Assembly: GCA_922989275.2 (NCBI GenBank)
Contig: OV277857.1
Location: 50,011,083-50,075,082 of the forward strand
Source of the DNA: Gari tellinella
Lineage: Eukaryota > Mollusca > Bivalvia > Cardiida > Psammobiidae
Direction: 5' to 3'
DNA: 64,000 bases
Below, in pieces: positions 43,845 through 55,699 of this stretch (its first letter is position 1; every line of letters begins with the position of its first letter). Under the pieces are notes generated by a model. It made no database searches. It was not told where the DNA came from and saw only the letters and a program-made list of their open reading frames with translations. A program made the position numbers and the translations under genes.

Positions 43845-43955
43845 CCAAAACAAAACCTGCCTTATTGTATTGCAAACAGTGTAGATCAATGCCAGCTGCT
43901 GCGTCTTTGACGCGGCGGCTGGCCTTGATCTACTCTTTTAGACATCTACAATCAC
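43845..43955. mobile_element. Family N hairpin (Asp-like GCCAGC core)
   Basis: It starts gagccgtaccaaaacaaaacc and carries gtagatcaatgccagctgct around gcgtctttgacgcggc. The same hairpin lies at 47480-47540 and 59030-59085. Confidence 0.65.
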
Positions 43956-44365
43956 CTAAAACATTTTATCACATAAAACTGACTCTGGGAGTGTTATAAA
44001 GCCATTCAATAAACTATAGTGAAATATCAATATTTGGGCTCCGGTCCTACTAGTTCGTCCACGAGCGCTGCATGGCGCGGGGCGCCAACTGACGTCATTT
44101 GCCATGGCATTACTGTAAACAACGTCAAGTTTTGGCGGAAAATATATATGGCGGAGAGACAAAAAACTACGGATTCAGTTGACTTAAAAGGGTTTTAAAA
44201 TGTTTATGTGATAAATAGGATCTAACATTCGTGCTCATTATTTATCATTCTTAATAAACTCGTTGACTAAAATAAATATAACGCTCGCCAAGGCTCGCGT
44301 CATATTGTTTTAGTCAACTCGTTTATTAAAAATGATAATTAATGAGCACTCGTGTAAGATCCTCT
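43955..44365. mobile_element. Family P element with a 119-bp palindrome
   Basis: The palindrome spans 44231-44349, beginning gtgctcattatttatcattc and ending with the complement. The left part reads gggctccggtcctactagtt and cgccaactgacgtcatttgc. Order and length match the element at 14450; a partial reverse copy lies at 62740-62860. Confidence 0.78.
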
Positions 44366-44423
44366 ATGTATTTAACAGTATTATCTATACGTTGTTTGGC
44401 AGTAGACAAACTCAGATACAGGG

Positions 44424-44640
44424 GACCGACTTACGAAACGTCGTACGACAAAGTCGGGCGTACGTCAGATTTTAAAATTCTCAGTTATTACTTATTGCTC
44501 TATCTAATCCTGTCTTGTGAAACTCTTTTGGAATCGTTTTGAAAAAACGATTTCAAGGAGATGTCACAATACAGGATTAGATGGAGAAATCAGAAGTGAT
44601 ATGTATTTTTAAGTTTTAATTTTATGATCATTATATTTGC
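44424..44640. mobile_element. Family M MITE, right end lost
   Basis: Left end ggaccgacttacgaaacgtc and gtacgacaaagtcgg; inner arms ctaatcctgtcttgtgaaac and gatgtcacaatacaggatt pair. Confidence 0.7.
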
Positions 44641-44863
44641 TTCAGAGTGTAATGTTTATTAACTATACGTTTTTTTGTTGTTGTTTTTTTAAAAATATAA
44701 ATCGTTTCACTGTTTCTTCTAATACAGTTCTCAATATTAATCGATTTTTCGTTTATAAGGAACTGATAATAGGCTACGATATTATTGAGTGTTGCTTTCT
44801 TGAGCGGACGAAGAAGAAAACTCGACGCTGCCTATAGATGATTTCGAGATTGAAACCCATCAA

Positions 44864-45027
44864 CAGGGCTGCCATATCTCCGGATTTTTCCTAAATCTTC
44901 GGATTTTTTTTTCTACTACATGTTAGCTTAAAGAAGGATTTAAGTAAAGCAGAATGCGCCTTAAGCAGCCACGTGTTATCATATTTGGAAATCTTAGGAT
45001 TTTTTATGTCAACTTATGGCAGCCCTG
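44864..45027. mobile_element. Family S MITE (6-bp TSD CATCAA), internal deletion
   Basis: Ends CAGGGCTGCC and GGCAGCCCTG with CATCAA on both sides (44858-44863, 45028-45033). The right arm of core Y and part of the interior are missing. Confidence 0.92.
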
Positions 45028-45033
45028 CATCAA

Positions 45034-45930
45034 CAATCACACGACACGCACACTAGCAACAAGGCTAACATAGAATTATTAGATTCCTGTATACAATGTA
45101 TAGTTTACGGATGTGATGATAGTTTTAGATGAGGGCAGTGGAAATTGTCACCAGGTAACAAAGCACCTGATCAAAGTTTCGTCAATGTGATTTTCAGGCA
45201 AAAGCCGAAACAGGTATAATAATTTATCGGGAAATCAATTAAAACGGCCATTCTGCTTTACCTCCAGTCTGCTTTAAGTCCCCATCAGCTAGGGTATAGA
45301 AAACATGTTTATGGTACATATCCATGTCTGTATAAACTATTTTCTGCGGTGGGGTGCTCAGTTAAAGGCGTGAAAAAACATACTTAAGGAGTAATGGTCT
45401 AAACGGAATAATTTAGCGTATTGCCTACTGTACAATGATTGATTTTTTCTGTCCATGGATTAAACCCTGTCCAGATACCGACCATTGGGCCATAAATCCT
45501 AATGCAAGTGGGAGGACGAAATGTGCGGCTAAAATTGCCTATGGTGAGAAAATTGTCTTGCGGTACTTATTTATTGCCACATTCACACCAGACAATACAT
45601 TCTAAATCAATTTGAAGAAGCATATATTGCTTCATGACAGCAAGATTACCATCATGCAGAGAAACATAATTTAGTTTATGTGGGAAGCAAAATTTTATTC
45701 GACGACTTCGGTGACTCAGGCGACAATAATAGTGAAATAATTTCATATCATAATTGTCAGCGCCTGTCTATACAACTGACTAAAAGTGTTTATACAGTGA
45801 AAAGTGCCCCGTTTATGTCCCGTTTAAACGAAAAGGCAATGTAGAAAATTACAATGTCCAACATTCCGGTGTCTTATTTAGCTCCAAACTGGTTGCAATG
45901 GAAATTACTGTTTTAGCATAAAGCATAAAA
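45034..45930. other. Intergenic stretch without a supported gene
   Basis: Only a core Y right-arm fragment (about 45245-45400, ending with a family A-like right half) and a family K piece at about 45840-45900 are recognisable. No conserved coding frame is visible on either strand. Confidence 0.6.
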
Positions 45931-45938
45931 GTGTTTAA

Positions 45939-46181
45939 CCCTTTGAACCCTAGTCCCGCATATAGGCGTTGTTTTCAAACAGTGTACATGTGAAAAGTAC
46001 ACTTGTCCTGTGCAAACAGTGAAGACCCAGATCAGAGGGCTCCGAAAGGAGCCCTCTGATCAGGGTCTTCACTGTTTGTCATAATTCAAAACATTGGCAA
46101 AAACAACCCTTAAAAGTCAGAAATGGACCAGACTAAAATGGAAACGGGAATTTTCCATTTAAAGTTTCAGGGAGGAAAGAG
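45939..46181 (+). mobile_element. Family C TTAA MITE, left member of an inverted pair
   Basis: Ends CCCTTTGAACCCTAGTCCC and CAGGGAGGAAAGAG with TTAA on both sides, 243 bp. The hairpin centre is gagggctccgaaaggagccc. Confidence 0.93.
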
Positions 46182-46278
46182 TTAATACATGTACCGTGTA
46201 ACTGATATTACTGGGACAGTATTGCATAACGTCTTCTCGATTGCAGTTACACTGAAAAAGACGCGATGCTTTGTTTAA

Positions 46279-46521
46279 CTCTTTCCTCCCTGAAACTTTA
46301 AATGGAAAATTCCAGTTTCCATTTTAGTCTAATCCATTTCTGATGTTTAAGGGTTGTTTTTGTCAATGTTTGGCATTATGACAAACAGTGAATACCCTGA
46401 TCAGAGGGCTCCTTTCGGAGCCCTCTGATCTGGGTCTTCACTGTTTGCACAGGTCAAGTGTACTATTCACATGTACACTGTTTGAAATGGACGCCTAAAA
46501 GCGGGACTAGGGTTCAAATGG
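46279..46521 (-). mobile_element. Family C TTAA MITE, right member of an inverted pair
   Basis: The same 243-bp element in reverse (CTCTTTCCTCCCTG to GACTAGGGTTCAAATG) with TTAA on both sides, 97 bp from its mate. The centre is gctcctttcggagc, the complement of the mate's centre. The two could pair over their full length. Confidence 0.93.
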
Positions 46522-46529
46522 TTAAACGA

Positions 46530-47435
46530 AATGAAGCACAAACTTTTACAATATATTGCATTGGAGAAAAGACAACGCTTTGGAAATATTGACGATTGTG
46601 TGGGACACAGTTTCGAGCCTGGTCAGACGCCGGGTCGTCCCGGCATCTGATCTGGTATCAAGCTGTTTTCGGTTGTTGTAAGTATTTGAGCAACTCAACT
46701 CTCAAGTGAATTTTATTTCCGCTTTGGTTAACAAATTATTTGAGCAGTACAACTTAATATTCATGTACATAGATCTACATCAGTTAGAATATCAAAACAT
46801 GCTTGTAAAGTCTTATATAAATTGGAAGTACTGATTATTAAGTATAGGAAACGACTACTTAAATTAGTACAAAGTATTATTGCCGTCCCTACTGTACCAG
46901 GGACGTAGATTGATCTACGTTTGTACCATGTATATCATTGTCCTTGCGTACTATCTATAATCTTCTGCTTCGATATTTTTACATGTATAAATAGTCGTCA
47001 AGCTAACCTTTTTATTGCCATTATGACTAACAACTCGTCTAAGACTCTCACAGCCACAGCCATGCGTGTCCGCCTACCGACGACCTGATGATTTGCCACC
47101 ATTTATTAAGGAAAGAAAACATGATTTTTAAAAGCATATGGCTGCGTTTTATATGACAAAAGTAACGCAGAAAACTCAGATATTTCTACATTACTTTTTG
47201 TCCTTCATTTATCTGAATCTTATCTCACATTCTTTTGAATATATTTACAAGTGTTTTTGTAGCTAAACTACTGAGAGACCATCGTGCATGTTTGGATATG
47301 TATACCATTTGGAAGTATTGCGTTTCCTGCCAATTTAGGTTATTTTATTTGCAATTCAAACACATTTTCTCACAACTATGATGTTTAATTATTGAAATGA
47401 AAATATTGTAAGTACAATTATCATTGTATGAATGG
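46530..47435. other. Intergenic stretch with few repeats
   Basis: A core X hairpin (gacgccgggtcgtcccggca area, 46605-46670) and a short inverted repeat cagggacgtagattgatcta are the only structures seen. No gene is supported. Confidence 0.6.
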
Positions 47436-47438
47436 ACT

Positions 47439-47690
47439 ACATAGCCGTGCCATGAGAAAACATGTATTATTGCAAATCAAGGCCAGTCGCCGCGTCTTTG
47501 ACGCGGCGACTGGTCTTGTGCTACACTCTTTGAAACCCACATGCACCTAAAAGCACTGTGTTTAGCAGTATTATATACGGCATTTTGCAATGTAGACCAA
47601 ACTAAGATGCACAGCCTGTGATGACAACGGTACTTCTTTACAATGTTGCAATGCAATAAGGCAGGTTTTGTAATGGCATAGCTCATATAT
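47439..47690. mobile_element. Family N element with hairpin core
   Basis: It starts agccgtgccatgagaaaac and ends ggcaggttttgtaatggcat. The hairpin is caaggccagtcgccgcgtct/agacgcggcgactggtcttg-like. Related ends occur at 43840 and 58862. Confidence 0.72.
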
Positions 47691-47818
47691 AGTATTTACG
47701 ACAGGTGACAGCTTAATTTAAGACAAAAGTAGATCTAATGCAGAAGGCTTCTATATAGGAACCTATTGTGTTACTTCTGCCCTGTATTAAGCATACATCT
47801 CTTTTTAACCATCTCTTT

Positions 47819-48025
47819 TTTGACGCTTAAGGCACCTTTGCAAACAGTTTTGATCCTGATCAGACGCCACGTAATGTGGCGTCTGATCAGCATCCAAACT
47901 GGTTGACATTCGTTTCGCAATTACTTCATTCATTCTGCGTGAATTCAATTTTGAATAATACTGCAGATAATTTTTTATATTGAAGCAGATGACAATATGA
48001 CGGTGATTGGGTAAAAACCTCACGA
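47819..48025. mobile_element. Core X hairpin element
   Basis: The hairpin caaacagttttgatcctgat with centre gacgccacgtaatgtggcgtc is a fully compensated variant of GCCGCGTAACGCGGC. The ends are unclear. Confidence 0.7.
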
Positions 48026-48122
48026 TAAACTTGACAATGAAAGGGTTATAGATTCGAGTCAGTGGTCACTGAATACAGATTTGACTGTACTTTTGCTCAC
48101 CCTTTTGTACTTTTCACTATTA

Positions 48123-48487
48123 CAGTTCTCCCTCCCTACAACGGCCCTCCAAACAAAGACTCCCTCCTTACAACGACACTTGTCACCGTTCCCATAAAAG
48201 GACAATTACGTCTAACCTATTCACGGTTGCAATGTCGTCTGCTTAAAAGTTTAGTCTGTTGTTTTTCTCAAAGTTATAGTCATTTATGGATATTTTGGAA
48301 GAAAACAAACCCTTAATGACGAGTGACAAACAGCTTGAATCCAGATCAGTCGCCGCGTTACGCGGCGTCAGATCTGGATTCAAGCTGTTTGCAAATGTAA
48401 GCTAAGTTCCCTCCCTATAACGACTCCCTTCGAACAATGCACACACTTTCTGTCCCCAAAGAGTGTCGTTGTAGAGATGGAGCGTTG
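48123..48487 (+). mobile_element. Family H MITE with core X
   Basis: TA flanks CAGTTCTCCCTCCCTACAAC and gtagagatggagcgttg. The hairpin is cagcttgaatccagatcagt around cgccgcgttacgcggcg. Confidence 0.88.
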
Positions 48488-48628
48488 TAATAATAACCCT
48501 TCCAACCTTATGCGTAGTCAAGGCTAATTTTCAAGATGTCTGGCACGTGGAACCCAGACACTTCCCTCACTGAAGCAGCTGTTCTAATCTAATCTACTAA
48601 TCTATTATGTAATATTTCATCACATACA

Positions 48629-48760
48629 ATGGAGAAAACATTATTATTCCCAAATAAACGCGTATATGCTAAACAACTCATTTCCATTGCGAACAGTTTA
48701 GAACCAGATCGGACGTCGAGTAAATCGATGTCTAATCGAACTTAAAACGATTTGCCACTC
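48629..48760. mobile_element. Family K left half
   Basis: It starts caatggagaaaacattatta and has a diverged X hairpin (agaaccagatcggacgtcga ...). The right end is not recognisable. Confidence 0.55.
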
Positions 48761-48867
48761 AGCTTATCAAACAAATCGTCATTTTCAACATTTGATTGGG
48801 AAAAAAAATGAGTTTGCTTTTAGTTTCTCGTTTTAATTGGGCAATACTCATGTCTTCTCCCGCTGGT

Positions 48868-49076
48868 AACACTTTGCATGCTGGGTAATTTTTTTTCGTC
48901 TGCAACATTTGTCGTCTGCTATTGTTCTCAAAATAGAATTTTCTAAATTTCTTTTTAAAACATGGTCATGGTGTCAAACAGTTTGGATCCTGATGAGACG
49001 CCGCGTAACGCGGCGTCTCATCTGGATCCAAACTGTTTGCTCAGGCAGTCACTGTGGCAGATATATCCGTAAAGAG
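48868..49076. mobile_element. Family E element with perfect core X
   Basis: It runs from ctttgcatgctgggtaat to atccgtaaagag|TTAA. The hairpin caaacagtttggatcctgat and centre gacgccgcgtaacgcggcgtc are perfect. Confidence 0.82.
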
Positions 49077-49995
49077 TTAACGCTTTGATAAAACAATTTG
49101 TCTCGCACACCACGACAGTAACATGTGACTTGTCAATATAAGAATGTTCTTGGATGTTTATGTACGTACAGTACAGAAAAGTGCTCTTCCACTACCAAAT
49201 TTTCCTTGAGTTGTTTACCCCATTCACCGTTTCAGTGTCGTCTGCCTCATTTTTGTTGTTTGCAAGATCGTTTCAAGTAAGATTTAATTTAGTATGACTT
49301 AAAACATATCGATACAAATGTCAAACATTACGCGGCGTCTGATCAGGATCCAAACAGTCGCTATTCTCAGGTAAATATGCCCCCATGGGCTCTGTTCTCA
49401 AAGTTATGTATTGGATGTTTGGACCGTTCATACAGTCGACGGGAAAACCCAGATCAGATGCCTCTGATCAGAGTCTGTACTGTTTTTTCATACTACAATT
49501 TTTTTTCATACAAAAATTGACTTTGCTAAATGATTGTCCATTTGAAGTTTCAGGGAGCAAAATTTTAAATGACCCTACCATTCCCTTATCCCATGAAAAC
49601 AGCATCTGACATAGAATCACGTAATGCATAATAATCTTGTATGTTCTTGTCGTAATGATTTATTTCCATAGCCAATATCAATTGTGCCTTCCTTTCTATG
49701 TCCGCTTAGAAATAGTAATTCGTGTAATTATACTTTTGGCAACGCCTAAACTTGTTCTTAGAATTATTATTGAACGTCTGGTAATAACTTCGATAGGACA
49801 TTAAGAAAACACAATGTCAACGTTTCGATTGCTTTATTTTAACCATCACTGGCCATGTTTCAAGTTAAATCCCCCTTTTGTAAAACTTACGGGGAAATGA
49901 CAGGTTGGTAATATCCACACTCAAATTAATTATTTTATTAAATATAAGTGTAAAAATGTATTTTTGAAATGGTAGTTTATTGTGATTTATGTCAA

Positions 49996-50129
49996 CATAT
50001 GTGTCAAACAGTTCGGGTCCTGATAAAGGTGGAGAAGACGCTATAATTGTCTTGTTTGGGGAACAGCGGCAAGCGTCATTCTGATGAAGGAATCGTTGTT
50101 CAGAGGGCCGTTGTAGGGAGGGAGCACTG
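49996..50129 (-). mobile_element. Family H right-end fragment
   Basis: It ends gttgtagggagggagcactg|TA. Between 49080 and 49990 only decayed X and W fragments (49330-49560) are seen. Confidence 0.65.
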
Positions 50130-50525
50130 TATAGGCGCCGAGACAACACTTTTTCTCAGGGAGTCAAACCAGAAAGAACGGAGATGTTTTTCTTTATAAA
50201 TAAAACACATTTAAATGCTAAAAACAGTTTTTCAGCTGAGACGACTAAAACAGTTTCGGGTAAGCCGATTTCTGATCAGGCTCAAACTTATTTGCCACTT
50301 GGATAAAAAAGAATCAACAATTTCAAAAGAATTAAATTACTCTTTTCTACAATTAAGTGCAATGCGATTGCAGTTCGTTTAAACTACAAGAACAATGTTT
50401 TATCCTCAGGACAACAAAAATTCAGCGTTTCCTTCCTTTCTTTCAACCTTTTTTTTTATTTGATTTTCCGGAGGAGGTCTGCACGATGTATTAGTAGCGA
50501 CAAGGTGCTATATAATGTTGAAATA

Positions 50526-50840
50526 CAGTAAAACCTCTATAAATACGACTACCTCTGTACTACGACGACTAAAATGTAGGATAATGATTGTATAAAAGAC
50601 AGGGGACAACTTAAAGCAAGGTGACAGTAAGACAGAAAAGCCGTTCGAAAGACCACGTCTCTATTACGACTACTATAACGTAGGATAATTGATTGTATAG
50701 TTTAAAGAAAGGTGACAGTAAAACAGAAATCACCTAAAGGAGATTTCTGTTTTACTGTCACCTTGTTTTAAGCAGTTACCTGTCGTAAACACCTAATAAT
50801 TAATCAACTTATTGGTCGTAATATAGAGAGGTGATTGTTA
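50526..50840. mobile_element. Family G MITE with a duplicated left half
   Basis: It begins TA|CAGTAAAACCTCTATAAAT; after a first core Z arm the left end starts again (cacgtctctattacgactac) and leads into a full hairpin with arms cagtaaaacagaaatcacct. The right end is gtcgtaatatagagaggtg. Confidence 0.78.
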
Positions 50841-51106
50841 TGGACAGGTTTTTCTGTAGTCCATAGCCCAGTCTTTAACATTTAGTCTAGATTGACAACC
50901 AGATGTTGCATTTGGGAAAAGAAAAATATTTAGCATAAAAACATGTTTTATGTGATTGAAAAACAGCATTTCATTATTGACAAATCACCAACGACCAGGA
51001 CGCATTTGGGATTCACGTTTCAATCGCATAATCGAAAAAACGTCGAACATTTTTTATGGAACAAAAACATACATTTTGGTCTCCATTTTCGAGATTGCTG
51101 TTAATA

Positions 51107-51463
51107 CAGTGCTCCCTCTCTACAACGACACCCAATGGGGGACAAAAATATGTGTGTTGTTCGGGGGAGTCGTTATAGGGAGAGAAATTGGTTTACATTT
51201 AAAAACAGCTTAAATCCAGATCAGACGCCGCGTTACGCGGCGTCTGATCTTGATTCAAGCTGTCTGTCACTCGTCAATCAGTATTGTTTGGTCACAATGT
51301 TCAATATGTAACTTTGTGAAAAACAGCATACGACAAACTGTAAGCAGACGATATTACAGCAGTTAAAGCGTTAGACAAAATTGTCCTGTTTCGGGAACTA
51401 CGACACGGGCCGTTGTTAGGAGGGAGTCGTTGTTGGGAGGGCCGTTGTAGGGAGTGAACGCTG
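51107..51463 (+). mobile_element. Family H MITE with perfect core X
   Basis: TA flanks CAGTGCTCCCTCTCTACAAC and gtagggagtgaacgctg. The hairpin is cttaaatccagatcagacgc with centre gccgcgttacgcggc. Confidence 0.9.
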
Positions 51464-51640
51464 TACATAGCTATAGTAGAGAAACTGTTATTCTTTCCCA
51501 ATAGACGTATTTAGCCGCCGAATGACATATCTCTGCCATGGCAAAGGGGTTTAGTGCGGTTAAAATCCACTACCGTTTAAGATAAATGCTTTTATACAGC
51601 TTTACAAAATACACGAGCCATTTCAAGAATCTTTAACTCT

Positions 51641-51855
51641 TAACCCGCTAGGGGCAAAACCATGATTATATTTTCAAACAGTTTGGATTCTTATGCGACG
51701 CTGCGGTAGGCATCGTCTCATCGAGATCCAAGATGTTTGGCACTATGATAATATTTGAGAAGAGCTTTCCACAAATTATGTTCTTTTAAAGCAGCAGACG
51801 ACAATAATTATTGCTGCAGACGAAGATATAAATTTTAGCGTTCAAAGACTTAAAA
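51641..51855. mobile_element. Family E-like element, decayed
   Basis: It runs from cttaacccgctaggggc to agcgttcaaagacttaaa, with a damaged core X (gcgacgctgcggtaggcatc). Confidence 0.65.
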
Positions 51856-51900
51856 AGCACGCCATTTAAATTGTGATAACTAGAGCCAGAACTCTCTTAA

Positions 51901-52105
51901 CCCTTATCCTGCTGTAATATCGTCTGCTTTGACTTTAGCGTGTGCAAATTCTATAAAATTCAGATGTATGCATTTTAATTGAAGAAACCTAAAGAGGAGT
52001 GTCAATCTGTTTGTGTCCAGATCAGACGCCGATTGGCACGGCGTCTTATCTGGATCCAAGGTGTTGAAAAATATTTAGTCAATTAGCGATCGACAGACAA
52101 AGGGT
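51901..52105. mobile_element. Family E element with core X variant
   Basis: TTAA|cccttatcctgctgtaat at left, gcgatcgacagacaaagggt at right. The hairpin centre gacgccgattggcacggcgtc is changed near the loop. Confidence 0.75.
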
Positions 52106-52109
52106 AAAG

Positions 52110-52830
52110 ATGATCTGCGTCTTTTTTAAAGTTTTAACTTGAACTTAAGGTAAGTTCGTGTATTAGAAACTCAAATAAACACAGTCTTGTTTGGAAAGAA
52201 ATGTAATAACTACACACAGTTTATAAATATGTCCTTGATTACAGTAGAGAACACCTGAATATTTCCCTTTTAAAACGCAAACGAAACGCAATTGAAATGC
52301 ACTAAAAGATAGAAAACTACAAGTTTTTAATAAAATATCTAACGATTCATTTAAATCCGAGCGCTTTATTAATAGTTTGGAGCCAGACCGGACCCGGTCT
52401 TATGCGGCTCAAAATTGTTTGTAATATGAATAATTGGAGTATTTCATAAACGCATTTATTGGGAAAGAACACCTTCTAAATGCGTATTTCAGACATTTTG
52501 GTACATAATTATGTAGCGAAATGCGACTGTAAAATGCTGAAATAGGCTTTAGCCAAATCCCCTGCTTTTGTTTTAAAGAAAATGTTTACCAGATGACGCA
52601 TTTGGGAGAAATGAAAAAATGTTCATAATCATGTAATAAAAAAGTCTTTGTGCCACAGAAAAATAACATTTTATTACTGACGGATTAAAGACCTCAAAGA
52701 AAAACTGAGGACTCTTATCTCAATCATGTAGTTCAAAACTGTCTGTGAACGTATTGTCGAACAATAACATTTTCTCCACTTTCGTGATTAATGTGAATGT
52801 TTGGAAGCTTGCTTACGTCTGATTTTATTC
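52110..52830. other. Intergenic stretch without a supported gene
   Basis: Family K-like fragments (52230-52330, 52460-52500) and a decayed X hairpin near 52380-52420 are the only recognised pieces. Confidence 0.55.
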
Positions 52831-52834
52831 TATG

Positions 52835-53080
52835 TCTTTCCTCCATGAAACCACAAATGGACAATATTAGTATTCAATTTAATCTAGTCCATTTTTGGAC
52901 TTTTTAGGGTTGATTTTTACAATAGTGTCCAAATGACAAACATTGTAGACCCTGATCAGATGGCTCCCTAAGGAGCCCTCTGATCAGGATCAACACTGTT
53001 TGCATATATGACAAGTGTACTCATCACAGGCACATTGTTTGCAAATGACGCATATATATGCGTGACTAGGGTTCAAAGAG
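52835..53080 (-). mobile_element. Family C MITE with core W
   Basis: The left end is ctttcctccatgaaacc; core W carries gatggctccctaaggagccc; the right end is gcgtgactagggttcaaaga|g before TTAA. No gene is seen between 53085 and 53680. Confidence 0.83.
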
Positions 53081-53965
53081 TTAATCCAGTCCAATCTGGA
53101 CCAAAGCTGCTTCAAATTAAGTTGCCTTGCGAACGTAAATATTACAACTTAACATTTTTTATTTGTCAGTCCAATATGTGTATCTTTTAAACATAATTGA
53201 AGCTATGAACTAATTGTCCTGGTTAAAACCATTATCATTTGTCATTACATGTAAGTGTAAATAGGCATTAAACATTAGGCATTAAAGTCGATTATATAGA
53301 AGTGTAATGTGCTTAATTAGGGTATGCAATAATAGGAATGGATATATGACTTAACTATACTTGTTAAATTAATTATGAGTGTCGCTTAAAACTTCGTACA
53401 TTTTAAAGACGGGTTAAATTGGCATTTGATTATTGAAATAAAACCTGGCAAACTGAACACCAAATGGGTTAATTTAGATGCATTTTTGCCCCGTTTACGA
53501 CGAATTGGCTCACCCATCGCTGTTATTACATGTGTTTACTTATTAACCTGTAGTACATCGATTAACAGCAATGGATACAAATATCACTAAATACAAAAGT
53601 ATTTATCATTTGTCCGGCTAGCATGCAATTCATCAAAACAACATCATATTTAAAATTTCAGCTCAATATGTGAAAGCATATAGAGTAAAAAGCTCTTGAG
53701 GCGGGTTGAATGTTAAGCAGTATGAGCCTAAAAGCGCATACTGCTTTCCTTTCAGCCAGTTTCAGACTTCAATCACTGTATTAATTATGATGTATTGGTA
53801 AAATTTGATTTAACCAATATTGGCCAATTTCACTTATTTATCATTGGAGTGCCAGATTAGTCAGCATTATCTCTTGCTAATAGTTATAATCTAGATCAGA
53901 AGTAACCGCGTAACGTAGGGTCTGATTGGAATCCAAACTGTTTGTTCGAAAGTTAGCCCGGTTAG

Positions 53966-54364
53966 TCTAATGGCAGTGAATGGGATGAATTGTGTATATT
54001 TGATGCTCTATGGAATATGTTGATATATAAACACAGATCTGCTTTTGCTAAATTTAGATGTGGAGTTGCCCCCTTACGAATAGAAACAGGTAGATATGAG
54101 AGGCTACAATTAGAATGTAGAACTTGTCCCTTTTGTAAAAATACTATTGAAAATGAATTACATGTTATAACTGAATGTCCACTATATGAGGATATACGAG
54201 CCGATTTATATGATAAGGCAACCGGTGTGTTTAATGATTTTATGTCAGAAACTAACTGTGATAAGTTTAAATTGTTGTTTTCTAGTGCGCAACTGGTACG
54301 TTTTACTGCCAAATCCTGCTTCAATATTTTAAAACGACGCACAAATCGTTTGTATAATACATAA
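53966..54364 (+). pseudogene. Retrotransposon ORF2 C-terminal fragment with zinc-knuckle-like motif
   Basis: The frame is open for about 132 codons after a TAG and has no true ATG start, as expected for a 5' truncation. It contains HRSAFAKFRCGVAPLRIETG, then CPFCKNTIENELHVITECPLY-type residues: CxxC followed by HxxxxxC. This HR..(L/F)AKFR.G...LRIETGRY block with CPxC...H....CP is typical of ORF2 C termini in invertebrate LINEs (family knowledge). It stays open to TAA, so the insertion may be fairly young. Confidence 0.78.
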
Positions 54365-54830
54365 TATGTGCAATAACAATACGAGGTGCTCATGTTTATC
54401 TAGTGTAAAAAGGAAACTCTTATATGTGTATAATTATAACATGTTGTTTAAATATATAACTTAATACATCTCGTCCATGTAAAGCGTGCTAATCAAGTTA
54501 TCGTTGATCTGATCAATGGTAAGAATGGATATCTTACTAACATTTCTTAATAATGCATGTTAATGCATTTTTTGAATGTCAGATTTTAAGTAAAACTTTA
54601 TGGCAGGTCTTAACTTTGAGATTAGCACTATTTACATGGTTTTAATTTTATGTTTTTGTATTGAACTGCTGATAATTGAAAGATGATATTCAGGTAGTAG
54701 TTTGCTGTGATAACTACTTAATAGTCTCTTATAATTCTTATTTGAATGGCATGGTTAATGTTGTTTTTATGATAAATGTATATATGTATATGAACCATGA
54801 TGAGACTGAAATAAAGATATTATATATATA
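53966..54830 (+). mobile_element. 5'-truncated non-LTR retrotransposon, 3' end
   Basis: It comprises the C-terminal part of an ORF2-like protein followed by a 3' UTR with gaaataaagat (poly(A)-type signal) and a short (AT)n tail. It lies inside a broken core X element (53890-53945). Confidence 0.78.
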
Positions 54831-55384
54831 AATTATATGTACATTTCTACATAACCAGTAAATAGTTTTAATCACGAGTCAAATAATTTAAATACCTAAT
54901 GTGATAGTTTGGATCGCTTACTACACTGTTTGTCACAGTTCAATCCTAAGATTGTCCGGTGCAATCCTGTTTTAATTCCTAATATATTAATTGTAGTCGA
55001 AACGATGTAACATTGAACCATCGATCATTCATTATACTGATTCTTGTACTCTGTAACCTTGTAATTTTTACTGCCTTGTATAAAATGTTATATAATGGAA
55101 GATTGGCATCAAAGGGGTTCTCTCGTCTTTATTACAGTAAAACCTCTCTATTACGACCATTAAAATTTTTGTTAATTATTTGGCGTCATGCAACAGGTGA
55201 CTGCTTAAAGGAAGGTGACAGTTAAACAGAAAGCTCCTTTACTCTCACCTTCCTTTAAAGAGGCTCGCAACCGGATTTAGCATTAAAAATAGTAATTTGT
55301 AAATATATGTCAAATGCTTATATAAATGGGTAAGATTTAGTTTAGGATAATAAATTCTGTTAAAAAATGCATTTAAAAAAAAAA

Positions 55385-55482
55385 GAAGCTCTGGTGGGAT
55401 TCGAATCCCTGACCCTCCATGCGGAGACAAACATAAAAAATGAGGAAACGCCTTTACCCCCTCGGCTACCAGCGCTCTCTGT
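55385..55482 (-). other. tRNA-like sequence, second copy
   Basis: Read on the minus strand it has TAGCCGAGGGGGTAAAGGC (A-box-like) and GGATTCGAATCCC (B-box-like), followed by a T-run. It matches the copy at 14141-14235 in layout. Confidence 0.55.
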
Positions 55483-55699
55483 ATACATGTATATGGTAGC
55501 GAATTAACGTACTTCGCTGGTGGCGATTGATAGTACTTTATTCGGCTCGGGTTTATGTCTGAGCCCGTGTAGAGAAGCAACAACAACAACTATACCGTCA
55601 GCTGACGCTATAGAAAAACGATGGAAAATATCTATTATTCGGTGACGGTTCTTGAGACTTTTTTTGGACTGATCATATTTTTTTAATGTCAGAAGCTAA

